From Archivesica marissinica (lineage: Eukaryota; Mollusca; Bivalvia; Venerida; Vesicomyidae), in the NCBI GenBank assembly GCA_014843695.1, contig CM026390.1:95276020-95340019 (forward strand): a stretch of DNA of 64,000 nucleotides, given 5' to 3'. A model generated the notes under the pieces. The model had not been told where the DNA came from and searched no databases. It saw only the letters and a list, made by a program, of their open reading frames with translations. Shown piece by piece: positions 26,601-38,600 of this stretch. Made by a program: the position numbers and the translations under genes. Each line of letters opens with the position of its first letter. Positions within the stretch are counted from its first letter, which is position 1.

Positions 26601-29600
26601 GTGTGCTTTGACGTTAATTGTTCGCCTGCCATTGTACAAGTGGAACATATCATAATGAGTGTGATTTTACGTTGGTTTGTTCGCCTGTCATTGTACAAGT
26701 GGATCATATCATTATGAGTGTGATTTGACGTTGGTTTGGTCTACTATTGATATTTGACTGTGTCTGGGTTCTGGTAAGATCAAGTGTTTCCTATTGGTTG
26801 TTGGGTCTTCATTGAAGTAGATTGAGTGTTTCCTATGGGCTATTGGGTATGTGAGGTGGATCAAGTGTTTCCTATTGGTTGTTGGGTCTTCATTGAAGTA
26901 GATTGAGTGTTTCCTATGGGCTATTGGGTATGTGAGGTGGATCAAGTGTTTCCTATTGGTTGTTGGGTCTTCATTGAAGTAGATTGAGTGTTTCCTATGG
27001 GCTATTGGGTATGTGAGGTGGATCAAGTGTTTCCTATTGGTTGTTGGGTCTTCATTGAAGTAGATTGAGTGTTTCCTATGGGCTATTGGGTATGTGAGGT
27101 GGATCAAGTGTTTCCTATTGGTTGTTGTGTCTTCATTGAAGTAGATTGGGTGTTTCCTATAGGCTATTGGGTATGTGAGGTGGATCAAGTGTTTCCTATT
27201 GGTTGTTGGGTCTTCATTGAAGTGGATCGAGTGTTTCCTATTGGATATCGGGTCTGTGAGGTGGATCAAACGTTTCATATTGGTTGCTGGGTCTTTTATG
27301 AGGCGGATCGAGTCATTCCTGTTCGTTCTTATGATACTATTCTATTGAGATGGTGTATTCCATTTCCTACTAGAATGGTATCCATTGAATGTTGTGTCTA
27401 AAAGTGATCTGATTGGTTGATTCTGAGTGTTATATTCAGCTGAACCAATCAGACGATTGAGACTGAGTTTTGAGTTTGGTGAAACGATTTATAAATTCCA
27501 GGCCAGTATTCACTTTGAATGGGTGTTATTTGTGTGCATTGGTTAACGCGGTCACTGCTGGGCAGAATGGATCGTGTTGTACGTGTACTAGTTAGTTTAT
27601 TTTATACAAATTTATTTTAGCTCGATTGCGAAACAAGTTATTTCAACTTATATAAATCACTCTCAAGACCTCATTCCTGATGGAATCCATCGCCACGAGG
27701 GAGAGAGAAGAGGCAACGTGGAATTTAAATGCCTTGCCTAAGGGCACAGTCGTAACGGCTCCAGTGGGGCTTGAACTCCGGACCTTTCGCACCTGAAGCG
27801 AACGCACATACACTGCGCTATCACGACTTCCACTTGTACTAGTTGTATTGGTGTATCAAGACAATGGTATGTGAATCTAGACATTAGTGTTGTTTTCTCT
27901 ATTTACAGGTTGATAGAGTCATTCCTGTTGCGGGAAAGGAACAAATGACAGAGTTCTCGCATTTGTTTGCTGAAAGGGCAACAAAGAATCTGAGTGACGG
28001 GCATCTCTGGTTTTCTGTTGTTGCACGACCCCCACAGAGCAGGTTTACTCGCTGTCAGAGAGTGTCCTGTTGTCTATGTCTCTTGTTCACTTCTATGCTG
28101 GCCAACGCTATGTTCTATGGGACAGAAACATCTGATGGGAGTGCTTATCAGTTCGGACCATTTGCGCTAACATCTGAACAGGTATATTAGTGCAAACAAT
28201 ATTTATTTTCTTTGAATAAACATAGTCAAGTATAAGTCTCCGTTGCCTAGTGGTTAAGGCGTCCGCCTACGGAGCGGGAGGTCGAATGTTCGAAAATCGT
28301 CAGGGGGTCGTTTGATATGGACGGTTGGTGAGCCACCAACTAGTTAAATAATGGTTACCGATTACCTACCAGCCTGGCAAGCATACGATTCGGGAAGTAC
28401 TGATGTTCATAAGAGGTGTCTCATAAGTCAGAAATGGCTGGCCCTTTCAATAGGGGTAACACTATAATAAACAAACACTTGACTTTTACTTTCTAAGTAA
28501 CGTAGGATGTAGGATTGAGGATAAAACAACCTGCTTGTATGGGTACCTCTTTCTTATGCTACCTCTTTGCCTTATGAAATTGTCAACATACTTTTTATTG
28601 TTTTTCTCAAAAGAATATTTGACAATGGTATATATTGCATATTATATCGTCCATAAATCACGGCCTGATAAACTGCGACCATCTAGGATTGACGCACCAC
28701 TAATATCCGTTCTGGAAAGTACCACGTCGATGGCTGATGTTTATCCACGTACACATGTATAGCCAATACATAAGAACATGTTTACACTTTGGTCAAATTG
28801 TTATATTCGTTGTAGGTGTGTTTATCCTCTGTATCATATTTCAGATCTATATTGGCGTGATGGCGAACATAATCATATTCCCGATCAACTTCCTGTTGAT
28901 TACACTCTTCCGGAAATCCCGGCCTCGTAAACTCCGACCATCCCGGGTGGAAGAAGCGCTAAGATCCGTTCCTGAACGTACCACGTCGATGGCAGATGTC
29001 AATCCACGCGTTAAAAGTTCACTTGATTATGATAGACCTGGGTCCTCATTTCTTATGGACGGCAAGCGCACAGGGTCGTCAATGTCTCGTCCAGGATCAG
29101 CTATAGCCGAGGCAAACTTGAATGATGCAGCACCCGTTCCAAAGAAGAAGAAAAAATGTCAACTCCCTTGGTGGTTTACAATCGTTGCCTGGATACTTCT
29201 ATGGATGGCGATACTCGTGTCCGCCGCGTTTGTGACATTCTATGGCATCATGTTCCAAGATATTAAATGCAAGAAGTGGATCACATCAATGTTGATCTCG
29301 TTCTTCATGTCCGTCTTCTTCACGCAACCTATCAAGGTGATTGCAATATTGCACAACTGAATGTACTCATGAAGTGTTATATATAGGTGTATCGGCAGTA
29401 CAATGCTATGAACATATTTAGATGTTATTACATTGTTAGTTTCATATCAACCTAGGTATCGAACCGAAGTAATTTCAGTAAAATCAGCAAGAAACCGAAG
29501 TTACCGAGGGTTAATACCTAGGCTCATATGAAACTAGCCACATATTAACGTCTTTATTACTTTGAAATAAATTTCAATATTTAATAATGGAAATCGTGCT

Positions 29601-32600
29601 CTCCGTTATCCATTAATCAGGAACAAATCACAATTACTGAATTAGATACACGAAAACGATAGAATTACCACGAAACTACAAATCTGTTATCTGTCAAATT
29701 TGACATACAGAGACGCTACAAGATGTATACAAACTATCACTGAGCTGGTTAAGTACGGACACGAGCTGTGCATCAAATCAGAAAACGTGATATCAAACTA
29801 GAAAACGTGATATCAAACTAGAAAACGTGATATCAAACCGAGGTATCATGTATCGGTGCTATTCACCGGGCATCTAAAAGAAGCAAGGATGTCTCTGGTA
29901 TTGGATTATCTTCTGTAGCTTTCGCTTCTCACAAATGCAACCCGGGTTCGTTTCTCGGACCGGGAAGTATGTGAGATGGTACGATGGTCGCTAATAAGTT
30001 GTTAAAACTTGCCTCACAATCGTTCTAAAATAAATAAAGTTTAAACGTATCCTTCAAGCAATAAAATGACTAATATACTACTGGACTCGTTGCCCAGAGT
30101 AATCAGGGAACGACGCTAAATAAACTTTTAAAATTATCTTGATTAACTCTCACAGAGCTCAATCTAGAGGGCGACTTGGGCGAAATAGTCGCACTTCGCC
30201 CCCCTCCCCATAACCAAAAATATATATTTCTTTTTACAATGTTCATACAAACTACAAAGTAAGATACACCATTATAAAGCACTGTGTCTATTCATATGTT
30301 CTATTTAACTGTGATAGTGTGTTTTAACCCTATTTCGATGAAATATATTAAATAACACCATTTATTCTGACCAAGAATGAGCCCTGCTGTATGGAATGAA
30401 ATATTCTTTCTTTAACATTTGAAAGGTATTCTTGTTTGCGATTATCTTCTCCGTGATCATCAAGAAGCCGGGCAATGATGAGGAGGATGAGGAGGATGAT
30501 GAGGAGGCACCGAAGAAACTGGAATCCGACGAGGAATATCTTCATGGAGACGAAGACGGTTGGTATTTGAAATGATTTTGTAAACAGTGTAATGCTTTTT
30601 CAAAATGCCATTCATTGAAACTCTATTTTGGCGCATGTCTACATTGAATGGTCAAAATATTTTCACTGGTCAGTCATTGACCATCATTGTAACAATGTTA
30701 CCTGGTAAACATACCGTATACAGGCTGTCCGATTAGCGCAGTGGATAGCGCGTTCACTTCTCACCAATGCAACCTGGGTTCGATCCTCGGACCAGGAAGA
30801 ATGCGATATGGTATGATGGTAGCCAGATCGGACAGGTGGGTTTTCTCCGGGTAACCCGGTTTCCTCCCACACGAATGACCATATTTACGCTTTGAGAGTG
30901 ATTAATATAAGTTGTTAGAACTTGCTTCGCAATCGTTTTAAAATAAATAAAGTTTAAACCTCTTATAGAATTTGGATTCATTACGCCACACAAGCCAATG
31001 TACACACCCAAACCACCGGACACCAAGTCACTAGAGGCAGCACGAAAGCAGAGGTTGAAAGAGATCCAGATGTGGTCCGTAATCAGAGAGATAGTGTTCT
31101 ATGCATTCTTCCTGTGGATCCTGCTCGTGATCAGCTACAGGAACGTCAGCATTGACTCGTATAACTACAAATATAACATGCAGAAAGTATTCATTCTAAC
31201 CAATGATACTAACAAGGCTTTCTCCAAGGTGATTATTAGTAGATATTTCACTATCGTAATTTTGTCCATTTGGACCTCTCTTCCTTCAGCCACTAAGAAC
31301 CGTTCTCAAACTTGAATCACGTGACCTTTGTTGCCTCCAATGTTTTCCACTAAGAATTATTCTCATACATGAATCACGTGACCTTTGTTGCCTCCAATGT
31401 TTTCCACTAAGAATCTTTCTCATTATTGAAGCATATGGCCTGTGTTGCCTCCATTGTCTTCCACTAAGAACCTTTCTCATACATGAATCAGTCATACCTT
31501 TGTTGCCTCCACTGGTTTCCACTAAGAATCTTTCTCATAAGTGAGTTTGAAGCAGCTGGCCTTTGTTGCCTCCACTGGTTTCCACTAAGAATCTTTCTCA
31601 TAAGTGAGTTTGAAGCAGCTGGCCGTTGTTGCCTCCACTGGTTTCCACTAAGAATCTTTCTCATAAGTGAGTTTGAAGCAGCTGGCCTTTGTTGCCTCCA
31701 CTGGTTTCCACTAAGAATCTTTCTCATAAGTGAGTTTGAAGCAGCTGGCCTTTGTTGCCTCCACTGGTTTCCACTAAGAACCTTTCCCATAAGTGAGGTA
31801 TCTATATACGAAAATACGATGCTCATTTGTATATCTAAATACGGAAACACGATCCTCATTTGTATATCTAAATACGGAAACACGATGTTCATTTGTATAT
31901 CTAAATACGGAAACACAATGGTCATTTGTATATCTAAATACAGAAACACGATGCTCATTTGTATATCTAAATACAGAAACACGATGGTCATTTGTATATC
32001 TAAATACAGAAACACGATGCTCATTTGTATATCTAAATATGGAAACACGATACTCATTTGTATATCTAAATACGTAAACAAGATGCTCATTTGTATATCT
32101 AAATACTAAAATACGATGCTCATTTGTATATCTAAATAGGAAAATACGATGCTCATTTGTATATCTAAATACGAAAATACGATGCTCATTTGTATATCTA
32201 AATGCGGAAACACGATGCTCATTTGTATATCTAAATACTGAAACACGATGCTTATTTGTATATATAAATACAAACAGACTCATTGTATATAAATACTGAA
32301 ACACGATGCTCATTTGTATATCTAAATACTGAAAAAAGATGCTCATTTGTATATCTAAATACTAAACACGATGCTCATTTGTTATCTAAATACGAAACGA
32401 TGCTCATTTGTATATCTAAATACGGAAACACGATGCTCATTTGTATATATAAATACTGAAACGATACTCATTGTATATATAAATACTGAAACACGATGCT
32501 CATTTGTATATCTAAATACTGAAACACGATGCTCATTTGTATATCTAATACTGAAACACGATGCTCATTTGTATATCTAAATACGGAAACACGATGCTCA

Positions 32601-35600
32601 TTTGTATATATAAATACTGAAAAAAGATGCTCATTTGTATATCTAAATACTGAAACACGATGCTCATTTGTATATCTAAATACTGAAACACGATACTCAT
32701 TTGTATATCTAAATACGGAAACACGATGCTCATTTGTATATATAAATACTGAAACACGATACTCAATTGTATATATAAATACTGAAACACGATGCTCATT
32801 TGTATATCTAAATACTGAAACACGATGCTCATTTGTATATCTAAATACGGAAACACGATGCTCATTTGTATATCTAAATACGGAAACACGATGCTCATTT
32901 GTATATATAAATACTGAAAAAAGATGCTCATTTGTATATCTAAATACTGAAACACGATGCTCATTTGTATATCTAAATACTGAAACACGATACTCAATTG
33001 TATATATAAATACTGAAACACGATGCTCATTTGTATATCTAAATACTGAAACACGATGCTCATTTGTATATCTAAATACGGAAACACGATGCTCATTTGT
33101 ATATCTAAATACTGAAACACGATACTCAATTGTATATATAAATACTGAAACACGATGCTCATTTGTATAATTAAATACTGAAACACGATGCTCATTTGTA
33201 TATCTAAATACGGAAACACGATGCTCATTTGTATATCTAAATACGGAAACACGATGCTCATTTGTATATATAAATACCGAAACACGATACTCATTTGTAT
33301 ATCTAAATACGGAAACACGATGCTCATTTGTATATCTAAATACGGAAACACGATGCTCATTTGTATATATAAATACCGAAACACGATACTCATTTGTATA
33401 TCTAAATACGGAAACACGATGCTCATTTGTATATCTAAATACGGAAACACGATGCTCATTTGTATATATAAATACTGAAACACGCTGCTCATTTGTATAT
33501 CTAAATACTGAAAAAAGATGCTCATTTGTATATATAAATACTGAAACACGATGCTCATTTGTATATCTAAATACTGAAACACGATGCTCATTTGTATATC
33601 TAAATACTGAAAAACGATGCTCATTTGTATATCAAAATACGGAAACACAATGCTCATTTGATTCGCATACACAGGTGAAGAATACCAATGACTTTTGGAT
33701 ATGGGCAAAAAGTGGTATGTTACGTGGTCTGAGGGCCGGACCGTACTATAATGACTTCCCGCCGTTCTATATGCGAGGTTACATCAACGACAAGCAATCC
33801 AGGCTGATGGGTTATGCGGTATTGAGACAAGCAAGGACACGACCAAGTATGTATCTACCCAGCAATACATCATACAACTTAGTTAAGCCCGATAGCGAAA
33901 CAAGAAACTTAAGATTAATAGGTCCCGAAAAAGCCTGCAATTCTGGTCTATATCCTACAATGTCCGCACTCTATCCTGCAAGCCATATCTATATCCTACA
34001 ATATTCACGGTCTGTCCTGCAATCCTGGTCTATATCCTACAATGTCTGCTCTCTGTCCTGCAATCCTGGTCTATATCCTACAATGTCCGCTCTCTGTCCT
34101 GCAAGCCATATCTATATCCTACAATGTCCGCTCTCTGTCCTGCAATCCTGGTCTATATCCTACAATGTCCACTCTCTGTCTTGCAATCCTGGTCTATATC
34201 CTACAATGTCTGCTCTCTGTCCTGCAATCCTGGACTATATCCTACAATGTCCGCTCTCTGTCCTGCAAGCCATATCTATATCCTACAATGTCCGCTCTCT
34301 GTCCTGCAAGCCGTATCTATATCCTACAATGTCTGCTCTCTGTCCTGCAATCCTGGTCTATATCCTACAATGTCCGCTCTCTGTCCTGCAAGCCATATCT
34401 ATATCCTACAATGTCCGCTCTCTCTCCTGCAATCCTGGTCTATATCCTACAATGTCCACTCTCTGTCTTGCAATCCTGGTCTATATCCTACAATGTCCAC
34501 TCTCTGTCTTGCAATCCTGGTCTATATCCTACAATGTCCGCACTCTGTCCTGCAATCCTGGTCTATATCCTACAATGTCTGCTCTCTGTCCTGCAATCCT
34601 GGTCTATATCCTACAATGTCCGCTCTCTGACCTGCAAGCCATATCTATATCCTACAATGTCCGCTCTCTGTCCTGCAATCCTGGTCTATATCCTACAATG
34701 TCCACTCTCTGTCTTGCAATCCTGGTCTATATCCTACAATGTCCACTCTCTGTCCTGCAATCCTGGTCTATATCCTACAATGTCCACTCTCTGTCTTGCA
34801 ATCCTGGTCTATATCCTACAATGTCCGCACTCTGTCCTGCAATCCTGGTCTATATCCTACAATGTCCACACTCTGTCCTGCAATCCTGGTCTATATCCTA
34901 CAATGTCCGCTCTCTGTCCTGCAATCCTGGTCTATATCCTACAATGTCCACTCTCTGTCCTGCAATCCTGTTCTATATCCTACAATGTCCGCGGTCTGTC
35001 CTGCCATCCTGGTCTATATCCTACAATGTCCACTCTCTGTACTGCAAGCCATATCTATATCCTACAATGTCCGCGGTCTGTCCTGCAATCCTGGTATATA
35101 TCCTACAATGTCCGCACTCTGTCCTGCAATCCTGGTCTATATCCTACAATGTCCGCACTATGTCCTGCAATCCTGGTCTATATCCTACAATGTCCGCACT
35201 CTGTCCTGCAAGCCATATCTATATCCTACAATGTCCGCGGTCTGTCCTGCAAGCCATATATATATATCATACAATGTCTGCACTCTGTCCTGCAAGCCAT
35301 ATCTATATCCTACAATGTCCACTCTCTGTCCTGCAAGCCATATCTATATCCTACAATGCCCACTCTCTGTCCTGCAAGCCATATCTATATCCTACAATGT
35401 CCGCGGTCTGTCCTGCAAGCCATATCTATATCCTACAATGTCCGCGGTCTGTCCTGCAAGCCATATCTATATCCTACAATGTCCACTCTCTGTCCTGCAA
35501 GCCATACCTATATTATACAATGTCTGCACTCTGTCCTGCAAGCCATATCTATATCCTACAATGTCCACTCTCTGTCCTGCAATCCTGGTCTATATCCTAC

Positions 35601-38600
35601 AATGTACACGCTCTGTCCTGCAATCCTGGTCTATATCCTACAATATCCGCTCTCTGTCCTGCAAGCCATATCTATATCCTACAATGTCCGCTCTCTGTCC
35701 TGCAATCCTGGTCTATATCCTACAATGTCCACTCTCTGTCCTGCAAGCCATATCTATATCCTACAATGTCCACTCTCTGTCCTGCAAGCAATATCTATAT
35801 TCTGCAATGTCCGCTCTCTGTCCTGCAAGCCATATCTATATCCTACAATGTCCGCTCTCTGTCCTGCAAGCCATATCTATATCATGCAATTTCCACTCTC
35901 TGTCCTGCAATCCTGGTCTATATCCTACAATGTCTGCACTCTGTCCTGCAAGCCATATCTATATCCTGCAATGTCCACTCTCTGTCCTGCAATCCTGGTC
36001 TATATCCTGCAATGTCCGCTCTCTGTCCTCCAATCCTGGTCTATATCCTGCAATGTCCACTCTCTGTCCTGCAATCCTGGTCTATATCCTACAATGTCCA
36101 CTCTCTGTCCTGAAATTCTGGTCTATATCCTACAATGTCCGCTCTCTGTCCTGCAATCCTGGTCTATATCCTGCAATGTCCACTCTCTGTCCTGCAATCC
36201 TGGTCTATATCCTACAATGTCCGCTATATGTCCTGCAAACCATATCTATATCCTACAATGTCCACTCTCTGTCCTGCAATCCTGGTCTATATCCTACAAT
36301 GTCTGCTCTCTGTCCTGCAAGCCATATCTATATCCTACAATGTCCGCTCTCTGTCCTGCAATCCTGGTCTATATCCTACAATGTCCACTCTCTGTCTTGC
36401 AATCCTGGTCTATATCCTACAATGTCCACTCTCTGTCTTGCAATCCTGGTCTATATCCTACAATGTCCACTATCTGTCTTGCAATCCTGGTCTATATCCT
36501 ACAATGTCCACACTCTGTCCTGCAATCCTGGTCTATATCCTACAATGTCCACTCTCTGTCTTGCAATCCTGGTCTATATCCTACAATGTCCGCACTCTGT
36601 CCTGCAATCCTGGTCTATATCCTACAATGTCCGCACTCTGTCCTGCAATCCTGGTCTATATCGTACAATGTCCGCTCTCTGTCCTGCAATCCTGGTCTAT
36701 ATCCTACAATGTCCACTCTCTGTCCTGCAATCCTGTTCTATATCCTACAATGTCCGCGGTCTGTCCTGCAATCCTGGTCTATATCCTACAATGTCCACTC
36801 TCTGTACTGCAAGCCATATCTATATCCTACAATGTCCGCGGTCTGTCTGGCAATCCTGGTATATATCCTACAATGTCCGCACTCTGACCTGCTATCCTGG
36901 TCTATATCCTACAATGTCCGCACTCTGTCCTGCAAGCCATATCTATATCCTAGAATGTCCGCGGTCTGTCCTGCAAGCCATATCTATATCCTACAATGTC
37001 CACTCTCTGTCCTGCAAGCCATATCTATATCTTACAATGTCCGCTCTCTGTCCTGCAAGCCATATCTATATCCTACAATGCCCACTCTCTGTCCTGCAAG
37101 CCATATCTATATCCTACAATATCCACTCTCTGTCCTGCAAGCCATATCTATATCCTACAATGTCCGCTCTCTGTCCTGCAAGCCATATCTATATCCTACA
37201 ATGTCCACTCTCTGTCCTGCAAGCCATATCTATATCCTACAATGTCCGCTCTTTGTCCTGCAAGCCATATCTATATCCTACAATGTCCACTCTCTGTCCT
37301 GCAAGCCATATCTATATCAAACAATGTCTGCACTCTGTCCTGCAAGCCATATCTATATCCTACAATGTCCACTCTCTGTCCTGCAATCCTGGTCCATATC
37401 CTACAATGTCCATGCTCTCTCCTGCAATCCTGGTCTATATCCTACAATGTCCGCTCTCTGTCCTGCAAGCCATATCTATATCCTACAATGTCCGCTCTCT
37501 GTCCTGCAATCCTGGTCTATATCCTACAATGTCCACTCTCTGTCCTGCAAGCCATATCTACATCCTACAATGTCCACTCTCTGTCCTGCAAGCCATATCT
37601 ATATCCTGCAATATCCGCTCTCTGTCCTGAAAGCCATATCTATATCCTACAATGTCCGCTCTCTGTCCTGCAAGCCATATCTATATCCTGCAATGTCCAC
37701 TCTCTGTCCTGCAATCCTGGTCTATATCCTGCAATGTCCGCTCTCTGTCCTCCAATCCTGGTCTATATCCTGCAATGTCCACGCTCTGTCCTGCAATCCT
37801 GGTCTATATCCTACAATGTCCACTCTCTGTCCTGCAATTCTGGTCTATATCCTACAATGTCCGCTCTCTGTCCTGCAATCCTGGGCTATATCCTGCAATG
37901 TCCACCCTCTGTCCTGCAATCCTGGTCTATATCCTACAATGTCCGCTCTATGTCCTGCAAACCATATCTATATCCTACAATGTCCACTCTCTGTCCTGCA
38001 ATCCTGGTCTATATCCTACAATGTCTGCTCTCTGTCCTGCAAGCCATATCTATATTCTACAATGTCCGCTCTCTGTCCTGCAATCCTGGTCTATATCCTA
38101 CAATGTCCACTCTCTGTCCTGCAAGCCATATCTATATCCTACAATGTCCGCACTCAGTCCTGCAATCCTGGTCTATATCCTACAATGTCCGCTCTCTGTC
38201 CTGCAATCCTGGTCTATATCATGCAATGTCCGCTCTCTGTCCTGCAAGCCATATCTATATCCTACAATGTCCACTCTCTGTCCTGCAATCCTGGTCTATA
38301 TCCTACAATGTCTGCTCTCTGTCCTGCAATCCTGGTCTATATCCTACAATGTCTGCTCTATGTCCTGCAATCCTGGTCTATATCCTACAATGTCTGCTCT
38401 CTGTCCTGCAATCCTGGTCTATATCCTACAATGTCTGCACTCTGTCCTGCAAGCCATATCTATATCATACAATGTCTGCACTCTGTCCTGCAAGCCATAT
38501 CTATATCCTACAATGTCCGCTCTCTGTCCTGCAATCCTGGTCTATATCCTACAATGTCCGCACTCAGTCCTGCAATCCTGGTCTATATCCTACAATGTCC

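Noticed and set aside
28232..28310. Functional tRNA-Arg(ACG) gene
   Set aside because: T-arm and acceptor stem are degraded and a SINE-like body follows.
32545..33708. 387-codon minus-strand ORF and plus-strand ORFs in the same place
   Set aside because: The 33-bp unit is a multiple of three and free of stops on both strands; coding potential is an artefact of the repeat.
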